Origin: Chara braunii
Taxonomy: Eukaryota; Streptophyta; Charophyceae; Charales; Characeae
Assembly (NCBI GenBank): GCA_003427395.1
Contig: BFEA01000338.1
Coordinates: forward strand, 1,043,993-1,076,163
Length of the DNA stretch: 32,171 nt
Reading direction: 5' to 3'
Part shown: positions 9,524 to 18,861 of the stretch, one piece after another
Numbering within the stretch: position 1 is the first letter of the stretch
Layout: every line of letters starts with the position of its first letter
The notes under the pieces: model-generated
The model's database searches: none
Seen by the model: only the letters and a program-made list of their open reading frames with translations
What the model was told of the DNA's origin: nothing
Made by a program: the position numbers and the translations under genes

Positions 9524-9909
9524 GTGGAGACCAAGGAGTGAAGTACAAGCGAAGCTACGGGGCTTACGGAATGTGGAAACTAATGTGATAAAACTGAAGC
9601 AGGCCGAGAGTGTGGTTGGATCTGTTGGGCCCAGAGGGCCTTGACCCGATGGGCACATGGTATGTCCCAACGGACCCATCAGTGCCGCCCACAGTTTGGA
9701 AGTTACAGGGTCTGACGGGAAGCGGGTTCGGCGAAGTGCAGGAGTGGACGGTTTCTGTCACCAACGGGAGGCTGCGGGAAGGAACGAAGCGGGTAATTAA
9801 GTCCTGGGATAACCCGACTCAGATCTGGGTGGTGCAGAGGCGGGACGGACATGGAAGGGTGACGGAAACTGAGTGGGTAGGTCAGACCTCTCTGAGCAAC
9901 CTACCCATC
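9524..9909 (+). repeat. tandem duplication inside LINE-A, unit 2
   Basis: This 386 bp unit begins with the same GTGGAGACCAAGGAGTGAAG and ends with the same CAACCTACCCATC. It has a longer open frame (9610-9930) than unit 1, where a TAG interrupts WKL-GLTG. It is probably closer to the ancestral coding sequence. Confidence 0.93.
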
Positions 9910-10700
9910 GATCCAATAGCCTGGAGCTAGCCTGACGGCAGGGTTTCAAGAGCACACCCGCAAGGATTCAACCTAACAACCTTCACGTCAAAGGAATCGT
10001 ATCGGTTAACAGCCAAACAACGGAGGACACCAACATCTGTGGCGATTGCAAGGTGGGGAACGATACTGATGGAGGACCTCCAAGGAGCAGGTAGAGACTT
10101 TGAAAAGTTGTGGAAGGTGTTGGGAGATCTGCCCAATGTGAAACATGTGGGCATTTTGTGGATGCTCTCGCTGATGGTCACCCCTTCGGCAGTTTGGCTT
10201 TTGGGAGGGAAGTAGAAGTAAGCCTGGGGTGCACTCGGTGTACTTGGCCGTTTGAGTCTACGTGTCACGTGTGGTGGGATTGCCCAGCGTCGAAGCGTAT
10301 ATGGGGCTGGTGGGAAATCCATTGGCACCTGATGAGAGGAAGAGAGATCGAGTGGAATGAAAAGTGCATCCTGCTCGGATTTGTCCCGGAAGAGTCCACA
10401 AGCCAGAGGGGGTGGCCGTACGTAGCACAAGTGGCAAGGGCGGTGATTCGCTCAGTAATATGGGTTGATCGCAACTGCGCGAGATTTGAGAAGAGACCGT
10501 TCTCAGACAATGGGATCAAAGGAGCAGTGAAGAAAGGTCTTCGACAGGTGATTGTTGTTGATTGGCAGAGGAAGGTCAAGAGAGGTAAAACCAGCCGCTC
10601 GGCTCGTTGGTGGTTCTTGAAAATCTGGGCGGTAAATAACCAGTTGGTGGGAGTGCATCGGTCCCGAGGCCTGATTTTTGGTCCATGGCTGAGGGGCTGA

Positions 10701-11218
10701 GCAGACTAGCATAGATAAGGGAGTAGGTGGTGGGTAGGGTAGGAACAAGGGCACTCGGTTCCAGTCGGCGGTCGCGGGAGGCCGCAAAGGGAAGGGTAGG
10801 GGGGACAGTGTCTGGGGATGGGAAAGGAACCGGAGTTTCGCTTGGTCGACATAGGCTGGGGTCAGACCGTTCGTTGTAGGTCTGTGTAATAGGTTAGAAG
10901 ATAGGTAGGAGTAGTTAGGGGAGATAGGAGGAAGGGTAGTTTTGAAGCAGAGTAAAATTCATTGCATAAGAGGGATCAGGAAAAGGTATGTGAAGAATAG
11001 ATCAGAGGGCGTGCTGTGTCTGCAAGGGATAAGTAGGCACTCATGGAAAGGTCTTGTCTTGAAGAGAAAGGGAGTGATCACAATGGTTCTTAGTCCTGAA
11101 GGATGTAAGCTAAACCAGCTAACTTGAATGCTGCCGGGATAACCCCGGGTTGAATTGTGAGGTTCGGCCTCGGTGCAAGTGTTGATTTGAAATGGAAGTG
11201 AATGTGTTTGTAAAAAGG
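10701..11218 (+). other. 3'UTR of LINE-A
   Basis: About 520 bp between the ORF2 stop and the poly(A). It is G-rich with many GTAGG and GATAGG phrases. Near the end, CCGGGATAACCCCGG (about 11135-11149) can form a short GC stem, the kind of structure that can lie near LINE 3' ends; a role in RT recognition is only a guess. Confidence 0.6.
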
Positions 11219-11243
11219 AAAAAAAAAAAAAAAAAAAAAAAAA
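11219..11243 (+). repeat. LINE-A poly(A) tail
   Basis: Twenty-five A end exactly where the flanking repeat resumes (GTCTGACGAAAC), which sets the 3' boundary of the element precisely and confirms its orientation. Confidence 0.93.
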
Positions 11244-11316
11244 GTCTGACGAAACAGTCTGATACAGTCATGTTTTTTTTTAGTGTATTGCGAATATGAC
11301 AACACACCTGGGTAAT
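11241..11316 (+). repeat. right copy of the LINE-flanking repeat
   Basis: From AAAGTCTGACGAAACAGTCT to CACACCTGGGTAA this matches 2943-3025 with a few substitutions, altered T-run and CA-run lengths and the change GGTAC to GATAC. It is either a very long target-site duplication or the second part of a pre-existing tandem repeat that the LINE split. Confidence 0.9.
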
Positions 11317-11527
11317 TCTAAGGTAGTAGCGCCACGACAGCTACCGGTAGGTCACGTAGGCCAGGTGAGTTATGCGACCAAGGTAGGTCCAGAGCTACCG
11401 TAGGTCGCGTAGCGCAGGTAGACCGCGTAGGGCGGGTAATTTGAGTCTGCATTTCAACAATTTATTTTTTGTTTTATTTCTTTCCCAAGGAGGAGACTTT
11501 TATTGCAGAGTATAAAGAGGAATCCAT
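11317..11527. repeat. degenerate GTAGGTCGCGTAG repeats and spacer
   Basis: Imperfect copies of GTAGGTCGCGTAG run from about 11340 to 11440 and resemble phrases at 2680-2720 on the other side of LINE-A. The rest is T-rich spacer before the SINE. No gene. Confidence 0.6.
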
Positions 11528-11860
11528 CGGCCTAGCTCAGTTGGTAAGGCTCGCAAGTTGCATTCATGAGGTCGTGGGTTCAATCCCCGTTGGCCTCATG
11601 TTCCTTCCTTGGCATGCTTAGTGCCCGCCACCTAGAGATATACCACTGCATCCCCCAATCGACATGGAGCAGAGTCCGCTGATGTTCGTAGCGGAGGGGA
11701 CCTGAGGGGAGGCACAGGGTTTGGTCCTGTTGGCATGGTCCCTGACGCTACCAGTTGTCTCCTGATTAGTATCGCCCACCTGCAGGTCGGGAGCAGCCCC
11801 TTCATGTCCTGTCGTGAACACGGTTCTGGCTGCTATGGGGTTCCCCGTATAACGATAATT
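11528..11860 (+). mobile_element. tRNA-derived SINE, copy 1
   Basis: The head has Pol III box A TAGCTCAGTTGG (11533-11544) and box B GGTTCAATCC (11577-11586), with a tRNA-like spacing of 32 bases between them. The body carries GCCCGCCACCTAGAGAT, GATGTTCG, GAGGGGAGGCACA and GGCTGCTATGGGGTTC. These recur in the same order in copy 2, so the tRNA part and the unrelated body form one mobile unit of about 330 bp. SINEs have no protein and rely on LINE machinery, plausibly a relative of the LINE next door, though no shared 3' tail was proved. The minus-strand open frame across it is a shadow. The parent tRNA could not be determined. Confidence 0.85.
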
Positions 11861-11938
11861 AGGAGTACTGGTAGTTAGGTAGTGTGAGGTGAAACCGAGA
11901 GAAGAATGTAGGGGGAGGTCAGAATCCTCCACATTCAG

Positions 11939-12292
11939 CGGCCTATCTCAGTTAGTAAGGCACGCCTATGGCATTCAGGAGGTCTTGGGAGTTCAATCCC
12001 TATTGCCCGCATGTACCTTCCTGCCCGCCACCTAGAGATGGGTCATTGGTCCCCCCAAGTGGCATTTAGCAGAGACTGTTGATGTTCATGAGGGGAGGGG
12101 ACCGAAGGGGAGGCACAACGACTGGCCCATCGAAGAAGCTCGGTACTGATGCTACCGCCTGACCCGTGACCGGTATTGCCCACCTAATGTAGCAGGTATT
12201 ACACCTGATGCTGGATGCAGCTCCCGCATGTTCCCTCATTGATGGCTTGAGCACGAATGTGGCTGCTACGGGGTTCGCCATAAGACTATAAT
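11939..12292 (+). mobile_element. tRNA-derived SINE, copy 2
   Basis: It has box A-like TATCTCAGTTAG (11944-11955) and box B-like GAGTTCAATCCC (11989-12000), followed by the same body blocks as copy 1 in the same order, ending at GGCTGCTACGGGGTTCGCC. It lies head-to-tail with copy 1, about 80 bp apart. The two differ by many substitutions and small indels, so they are not a very recent duplication. The box A G-to-T change suggests this copy transcribes poorly. Confidence 0.83.
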
Positions 12293-12380
12293 GTAATGAC
12301 AATAAGAAAAAGCATGAAAGGTTGTTTTGTCCAGACTTGACAGGTATTTGAATTGATTAGGCTTAAAAGAATTGTCTTTT
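12293..12380. other. spacer between SINE copy 2 and LINE-B
   Basis: AT-rich sequence with nothing recognised. Confidence 0.4.
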
Positions 12381-13284
12381 TTAAATAAATAAATAAAAAT
12401 TCCTTCACAAACAACCCGTAAAAATATGAGAGTATTACTCGGCTTAGCCGCAGGGGTTTGAGAAACAATTAGGAACAGAGATGGGCAAAATTGGACCATT
12501 GTCCTGAAATGTCATCCCTGGTAACAATAAAAAGTCTAAGACATGCAAAACCGAACAAACCAAAAATATAACATCCACCAAAAGGAAGACTAAACATGCA
12601 ATAAAAAAAGTCACAAATATGCAAACCTAACATACCAAAGCACAAACCCAACAGTACCTACCATTCACCCAATATTCTCTATTCATTCGCTATTGAGTTA
12701 GCCGTATAAGTAACCCTTCATACCAAACTAAACACTAAGTAACTCCAATTTCACCCCTTAACTTTATCCCTTACCTATAGTAAACCTAGTTTAAAAATCA
12801 CTATCTTCTGTCCAAGGCGGCAGTCCACACCAAGTCGGACCGGTGTGTCTAACTAGAGTTCTTTCCACTAGACCCTTCACCTTGTCAACTTCCTCATTTC
12901 AACTGCCTTTCTCTTGCGGAATAATGAAATCGAAAACTCAAGTTTGAAATAACTCTACTTTCCCCAAAACAGTCATCAAAGATAAGCTTGTTGTATACCA
13001 ACTTAACAAGCTTGCCACCAGCACCCCATGTTGTCAAAGACCAGACACCTCTGCCTTTTCCCTTTCAATCTGTTTGGATTATGCGATGCTGATAAATATT
13101 AAACATTCCTCTAATTTATTTGTTAATCATTTCCCTGTTGTGGAATACTAATTGGTTTCGTTCCTTTCAAATGACATTACAGCCGATAGCACACGCAGCC
13201 TGAGCGATGTACCCCCAACCTTTCTTACAGCTCAAGCGGTCTGAAATTCCGCCCAACAACACTCATTCTCTGTTCTATTCCAAA

Positions 13285-13405
13285 TAGTTATCTAAGATAC
13301 TATCCCAAAATTGTCTCTGCCAGTCCCAGATTCTAAAAGAGGCGGGACAATCGAACTAGAGGTGCATAACAAATTCAAATGCCAGGAGCACCTTTTGCAG
13401 ATCAG
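13285..13405 (-). pseudogene. LINE-B zf-RVT-type zinc motif (decayed)
   Basis: Minus strand: ICKRCSWHLN, then a frame change and a stop, then FDCPASFRIWDWQRQFWD. LINE-A has CTRCTWPF and WWDCPASKRIWGWW at the same place. It is recognisable only by that comparison and is not functional. Confidence 0.75.
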
Positions 13406-15049
13406 ATCAATCTTGAGACGATGTTGGACCAAGTTTATCGCATGAGGGGTGGCTAGAAAAGGGAACAACCACAAATTTACAACCAAGCAGAGTTTGGGGG
13501 CGATTTTTAGCTATTGTCAATAGCGAATTAAACCGCCAATACATTCCTCATTTATCAGTCACGAGCCCTGCGCACCAAATTTTGGCGGCGCATCTGGCCG
13601 TTGTTAGAGGCCTAGTGCGGCCTTTGTGCTAACCGACGTGAAACGAAAAAGTAGTTGGGAAATGTATTGCTGCTTTAACGTTTTTTTTTTTATTGTCGTC
13701 CTTTCACAGTCCAACACTTGGCTCTATCCGAGTCTGGAGATTGCCACCTCCAGTAGAGAGCGAGGCGGGAACTGTTTTTTGTATCCTTAGGCAACTGAAT
13801 AGCAGATGGAGCTAGATGTTCGACCGTGAAAGGACCGTACGTGGGCCCTCCCCTCAGCGGGACCACATCTTAGGGTCTAATTTTAAGGAATCCCCTGAGC
13901 GAATACCTTTCAAGTCCAATCTTGTCCCTCGTCAATTGCTCCCTGACTTGTACCTGGGGCAATTTGGTCTTTAGGGGGGTCTATGGTGGTCCTTCCATTT
14001 GAACAAAAAATCTGGGTTTACTCAAGTTCGGTCCTTCCCAACATTCAAATTTTATTTTTTCGTTTTCATCAATCCATGTTAGCTTCCAAAAAAACTTCGG
14101 TGGCTCCACGAACTAGCAAATATACCAAGTCCCTAGAAGATCGATGCCTTCAAAACCAAGAATAAACCTCCAGTATATCGAGACTAATTCGATTAACTCT
14201 ACTAATCTTTGGTCAACATATTACACTTCTCCCAACATTGATCTGATCCTCAGGGGGGAATTTTATCTGTCTTCCAGGACATTCCAGATGTCGTCAATTT
14301 TAAGCACCTACTAGAGCTACATTGAAAGGAGTCTGCGAAAAATCAGAATTTATCGAGAGGAGTCACAATCCGGTATCTAACAAAGTTTCATCGAGAGGAG
14401 TCTGCGGACAACCGTGATCTATCCGGACGTCTAATTCGTGGGTTCTCAAAAAGAGGTTGCAGCAACACCTCTGTTTGTGTAGTTGGATTTAACCAAGCAT
14501 TTGACTTCATACGTCTTTAGGTAAGCATTGCAACTTTCTAAAAATCCGATTTAGTTTTTTTTTGTTCTGGTAAGAGACTAATAGGAAGCAGGCCCACACA
14601 TCCGCGGGCCTAGTCAAATTTCATTATGTTGCCAATAAGTTATATGCCAAAAATGATATAACATTCCTCTTTTGGGGGGAAGATAACTTAGATGACTCAT
14701 TGCATTAGCATAGTTGTACTATTTTTTATGGGTTAATTAGGCTCAAACCTCCATTATCTTTTGAAAAAGATAGCAATTGTCATACAACTTTAGATACAAA
14801 TTATGAAAAACTATACGGGAGTCACGAAAATTAGTTATAAGTGCACTATGGACCAACAGTTTTGAATTGCAGCTCGGACAATGTATACAAATCGACTTTT
14901 TGGTCAAATAAGTGCTCGAAGTACAATTGCAAACTAAGTTTTGCCCCATATTGCAATTATAACTCGTTTTTGTTACTCTACCGAAGTTACAAAAAATATA
15001 TATTATTATTCCTCAACACAAGGTCTCCAAATAAACCTTCATACTCTCC

Positions 15050-16060
15050 TCTATGGCAATGAATATAAATATTTACTTAGAGGTCTAACAACTATCATAA
15101 ACAAAAAAAACATGAATAAAGTGTCGTTAATAACTATTACTTTTCCAAAGAATGATAGGTGAGGAGTCTTACCCCAGTTGTTCGTTCTTCGGAGAGATCG
15201 TTGCAATAGGATGCCCTTCTGATCAACAGTGCATGTGCATGAAAATAAGGAAACTTGAACCCAAAAGAACCTTTCAGATTGGTTTGGGGCAGTACATTTC
15301 ATACCTCAATCATTGTTGACTCATGATTTCTTGGGAGAAAAAAAAAATGATTTCAACTAATTCACCGACGCTTATGAAATATCGGAGTATATAATCAAGA
15401 TAGTTTTTCAAAACATTCATCAAGGTGGTATTTTTTTTTTAAAAACAAACAAGTGATCTGCCAAAGCCTCTATCTTACATTAGTGGTTGTCTGCCCCGAT
15501 CCCTCAGATTTGGGGGTGAACTCTAATGTTGTATAGCAGATTCTCCATCTGGATGACGAAAATAATTGGAGTTAGGGGACAACCCTGACCTAGAGACCTG
15601 GTTCGGAAAAAAGGTTAAGATAAGGTATTATCCACTATTATTGCTACAGTAGAAAAATAGTATATAGCGACCACCTAATAATGTTTTGTTAAGTTTTTAT
15701 CTACTATCATTGCTGCAGTCGAAAAACAGTATAGGGCGACCACCCAATTACATAGGTTTTCACCAAATCTCACATGACTTAATATATAGTCACGACATAC
15801 GTCCGATTACTCGGCCATACACCTCTTCGAAATCAAGCATTAAAATTGCAATATTTGTCGTCACGCTTTCCACTATTTTCATAGATTCGATAGTCTTTAT
15901 AATATTGTAAAATATTGAACGACCCCGAACAAAGGTGGCTTGATCTCTCTCAATTAGAGAGGGCAGGTGTCGAACTAGGAATCTAGTCAAAACTTGGGGC
16001 AACGACCTATAAGGAATATTTAGAACCGAAATAGAACACCAGTTCTTAATTTCATTTTTT
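15050..16060 (-). pseudogene. LINE-B reverse transcriptase remnant
   Basis: The minus-strand frame 16002-15790 encodes LTRFLVRHLPSLIERDQATF, VRGRSIFYNI and LDFEEVYGRV, matching RT blocks of LINE-A. A second frame around 15610-15510 gives RSLGQGCPLTPIIFVIQMEN. The catalytic pair site at ~15460 reads ADH, so the second Asp is lost. The frame 15302-15051 gives FWVQVSLFS, GILLQRSLRRTNNWG and HLSFFGKVIVIN, matching the thumb of LINE-A. At least three frames are needed, so the gene is long dead. Confidence 0.85.
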
Positions 16061-16253
16061 TTTTTTTTAATACAATAGTAAGATAATTACATTCTTCATG
16101 CCAATCGAAATCTTACCCTTAACTAGTATCTGGCTATAGATATCAATCAGCTCCTTATTAGTTGCATCTCAATCCACTCAACAGAAAAATTTCCATAAGA
16201 AATTAAAGTTGAAAAAACATTCCATAAAAAAAAAATCCTTCATATTTATAAAT

Positions 16254-16574
16254 TATCATTCCAATGTTCGTCCAATTCTAGAATTTTCAGTTTTATTTGA
16301 TAAGTTTCCGTCTAAATATGAATTTTTCCTTCAAACTACATTTATTTGTTAAAGATGGAATGAAAGTCTGGACGAGTTTATGAAATGTTTTAATTAAGTT
16401 TCATTCTACTACAACAAATATCTTCTGCTTTAGATTGGATTAACATATTTATGATTGAAAATCCTTACTGAGAATGACAGTCCAATTAAAATATTTCATG
16501 AACTCATCCAGACTTTCATTCCATCTCTAGCATGCAGTCCAAATAAGAAGGGATGCTCTATTATTGGAATGAAA
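16254..16574. mobile_element. foldback / MITE-like element inside LINE-B
   Basis: Arms 16354-16393 and 16486-16525 are inverted copies, 37 of 40 positions pairing (GATGGAATGAAAGTCTGG at the outer end). Outside them a second inverted pair, TCATTCCAAT (16255-16264) and ATTGGAATGA (16564-16573), may be the element's terminal inverted repeats. It lies between the linker and RT blocks of LINE-B, where that element is about 500 bp longer than LINE-A, so it fits an insertion. No transposase is encoded and I could not identify a target duplication. The outer boundaries are approximate. Confidence 0.65.
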
Positions 16575-17029
16575 GTTTGCAAGTAAGATGAAAATTTTTA
16601 AAATTGAAATAATATTTTTTAAGATGAAATGAAAATTTAAAATTTAGATTGTAATTTTATTATATAATAATTATTTAATTATAAGAATTTTTTTCGTTGC
16701 TAGATAACGTTATATCGGTATCCATCATCATCGGGCGCCTTGCCTTTAGCCATGGAGCATAGGGTCTCCTATGTTTCTTTGGTAGTGATAAGTTGATCAA
16801 TGTCCAACTTACCTTGTGTCGATAGTCTCGCAGCAAAGGACGACCAATGGTTCGACCCTTATGACAATTGTTTTGCAATGTCCCTATCTGGTGGTTTTGT
16901 TGTAAGTCTATTTTGATAGTACGTAACCACATATAAGCATAGTTGAGTTTGATCGTGTGCAGTGAGGAACTCTTGGTCGAACGGATGTGCAAGTTTGCTC
17001 ATAGAGTGCATCAATGGTTCGGACAAGAG

Positions 17030-17860
17030 GTTTTGAAAAAAGGCTTTAGTCATATGGTCGTAGACCACAATGCCTCTGATTTCAAACACTCTGCCCAAAT
17101 ATTCAATTGTTCCTGTTGATGCGCATCTCATTCGGCTATGTATTTTTCCTTCACAAAACTCAACACCAAAATCAAAATCAGGTGGAGATCCATGTGTGCT
17201 TTAGTTCGTTTTATTTACGAATTATATCAATTTTTTCTTCCTTTGCCAATGACGATGATACAATAAAATATGCTAAGGTGTTTCGAAAATATCATAGATT
17301 CAACACCCCGCCATGCATTTTTTTATTTGATTGAGTTCAAGTTTAGCTTCTAACCTTCTCAAAATCTCTTCATTCAGTCAGTCATCCCAGGGGTTTGTAA
17401 AACTTGGGTATTAACTATAAAGTAACCCAGTCCTCTTTCAAACTTCGACGAATTAAATGCAAAAAACACAATTTTGTGATTCAATATGGTATTAGGAAAT
17501 TCTTCGATACTTACAAATGTGTATTAGTGAGCAAGAGATCATAGAAATAAATAAAGGCGCCTACAAATAGTCCCTCTTCCTTCCTTGATTTCAGAGAATT
17601 GAGTGTACCATGGGCTTTCGGGATGAAGCAAACTATAAGGTTGTGATAAATCTAAATAAGTCATTATATCAGTCAGAGCTCTAATATCTTGGTTTCCACG
17701 AATCGCAACTAGTTATCCAAGGAAGTATTCCAATCGTCCGTAATTACGAGGTTTTTCTCATATAGGATGAAAAGAGGAATGAAAAAAATTGCTCGTTCCA
17801 CACCATCATTCATAGCATAAATTAACGCAACTACCCATTCTTGACCCTCAATCCAAAGTT
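17030..17860 (-). pseudogene. LINE-B endonuclease and linker remnants
   Basis: DDWN on the minus strand at about 17735 stands where LINE-A has GDWN, so the Gly of the catalytic block is replaced. The segments DIRALTDIM and CRRLYLFL follow in order and align with KDAQILQDLMQ and RRRLRLF of LINE-A. The frame 17131-16859 holds the linker block DHMTKAFFQNLL. Stops and frame changes separate the pieces. Confidence 0.78.
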
Positions 17861-17880
17861 TAATCCACGACCCCCCCCCC

Positions 17881-18460
17881 TGCAAATCTGCATAAAAAAC
17901 AATAATTTATGCGTATAAGTTACGATGAATTATGATTGTTATTCCTCTTTTTCAGCTTGAATTGTTGAACTATCCTAAGCCTGTCCATTTTGGGCGGCAT
18001 CCTTGGATTGTTGAATCTAGGGAGAAGGCGGTGTCGGGGCAAATACCCAGACACGAGTATTTGTCGGGGTTTTTCAACGTAGGACGTTGCCTGACTCTTT
18101 CGTTGGATTGAAGGACGTGATGAGACGAACGTTGTCAAAAGATTATTAAGACCTTACCTATGACTGAGAGACTAAAAGTTCTGGAGCTTTAGTATGGACG
18201 CTTATGGCGTTCGAGAGTAACGACAGTAACTAGTAGTGTTCCGTTCTTGTCGAAGTCGCAGAGCTGTGCGGACATGGAAATAGTAGAACTAAAGTTATTC
18301 TAGCAGCCGCGCGATTCAGAGTCTAAGTAGATTAAATGGAGGGTTGTGTTGGATGTGGGTGTTCACGCTGGTTACCGATAGATAGCCGACCACGGAAAAG
18401 AGCTGGAGATTGTCGTGGTTGATGCTCGAGGTCAACCAAGTGGGCAGAGCCAACAAGTAT
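17881..18460. other. no recognised feature
   Basis: Left of here is a run of ten C (about 17870-17879), where LINE-B homology fades. The minus frame 18138-17920 is basic, with no motif I know. It may be the lost 5' part of LINE-B or unrelated spacer. Confidence 0.4.
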
Positions 18461-18462
18461 GG

Positions 18463-18495
18463 CCTGCGAGGCCTCAAGCAGGCGAACCTCGCAGG
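18463..18495. repeat. inverted repeat (9 bp perfect arms)
   Basis: CCTGCGAGG (18463-18471) and CCTCGCAGG (18487-18495) pair perfectly around 15 bases. Confidence 0.75.
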
Positions 18496-18553
18496 ATCAC
18501 AGGCAGGCAGGGCCTGCAAAGCCACTGTAGGGGGGGATAGAGACAGGGCCACG

Positions 18554-18598
18554 CTCTTCATATAGAAGAGTTGCTCCTATCACTATCATGATAGGAGC
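18554..18598. repeat. two adjacent hairpins before a tRNA-like sequence
   Basis: CTCTTC/GAAGAG (18554-18570) with a five-base loop is followed at once by GCTCCTATCA/TGATAGGAGC (18573-18598), a perfect ten-pair stem with a six-base loop. The second stem abuts the box A-like sequence of the tRNA-Glu-like unit. Confidence 0.8.
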
Positions 18599-18668
18599 TA
18601 GCCTAGTAGGATACAATGCAGGATTCTCACCCAGCGGATACCGGGATCGAATCCGATAAATGCACTAC
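18596..18668 (+). tRNA. tRNA-Glu(CTC)-like pseudogene or SINE head
   Basis: Box A-like TAGCCTAGTAGG (18599-18610), the anticodon region GGATTCTCACCC with CTC in place, and box B-like GGGATCGAATCC (18642-18653) follow the layout of plant tRNA-Glu. The D arm is about five bases short and the acceptor ends do not pair, so it is not a working tRNA. It may be the head of another SINE whose body runs on to about 18840. Confidence 0.5.
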
Positions 18669-18861
18669 TGGGCATAACTTCTTTTGGAGCTGCCCACTCC
18701 GAATGATGTCGGCGTGGTCGATCCTGACCATTCAATCGCGGAGATCACGCAGTCTAGATCGGCCGCGCGAATCAGCATGACCCTTGCGCTTTCAAGGATA
18801 ATACTCATAAATCGATAAATGACCCACAATTTTTATTTTTTGTTTTGTTAAGAAAAAAAAA

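Larger units (their letters stand above)
8791..10700 (+). pseudogene. LINE-A ORF2 C-terminal region with zf-RVT-type zinc motif (broken)
   Basis: Fragments in several frames lead to CTRCTWPFESTCHVWWDCP (10230-10286), the Cys/His pattern of the zf-RVT domain that follows the RT in plant LINE ORF2 proteins, then KRIWGWW. The frame stays open to the TGA at 10698, ending RGLIFGPWLRG. Just before the motif the family sequence (WMLSLMVTPSAVWLL) lies in another frame, so a shift occurred near 10200. A 390 bp tandem duplication (9133-9909) adds a second copy of part of this region. The C-terminal motif also occurs in LINE-B on the minus strand at about 13290-13400. Confidence 0.8.
3049..11243 (+). 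mobile_element. LINE-A: L1-like non-LTR retrotransposon, near full length, inactivated
   Basis: In order there are a 5'UTR, ORF1 with a CCHC knuckle (about 3465-6058), ORF2 with AP-endonuclease blocks (6045-6830), reverse transcriptase (7298-8790), a zf-RVT-type zinc motif (10230-10283), a stop at 10698, a ~520 bp 3'UTR and a poly(A) tail ending at 11243. This order is that of plant L1-clade LINEs. Such elements are copied by target-primed reverse transcription in the nucleus. The copy is dead: stops at 3510, 3921, 6069 and 8485, a 13 bp duplication that shifts ORF1, a frameshift near 7755 inside the RT, and a 390 bp tandem duplication near the C-terminus. The 5' boundary is uncertain, between the left flank repeat and 3465. 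A second related copy lies at 12380-17880 in reverse. Confidence 0.92.
12380..17880 (-). mobile_element. LINE-B: degraded L1-like LINE on the minus strand
   Basis: Reading the minus strand from high to low coordinates gives the ORF2 blocks in the correct order: QEWVVALIYAMNDGVERAI and ITDDWNTSLD of the endonuclease (~17840-17725), DIRALTDIM...YTQFSEIKEGRGTICRRL (~17705-17570), the linker block IRGIVVYDHMTKAFFQNLL (~17085-17030), SVLNIPYRSLPQVLTRFL (~16030-15975), DQATFVRGRSIFYNI, LDFEEVYGRV (~15825), RSLGQGCPLTPIIFV (~15600-15555), ALADHLFVF (~15470-15445), HLSFFGKVIVIN (~15160) and the zinc motif CKRC...CPASFRIWDW (~13400-13300). Each aligns with LINE-A. The copy is AT-rich, full of stops and split by a foldback element. 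The 5' end is lost or unrecognisable beyond ~17880; the 3' end is put near the T/A-rich run at 12377-12400. Confidence 0.85.

Noticed and set aside
5285-11933. 19-base near match (18/19) between 5285-5303 in LINE-A and 11915-11933 beside SINE copy 2
   Set aside because: GAGGTCRGAATCCTCCACA is the whole match, with no extension on either side, so I do not infer a shared element.
11618-12302. Minus-strand open frames of 104 and 78 codons
   Set aside because: They run antisense through the two SINE copies, show no domain and are not alike at the protein level beyond what the repeats impose.
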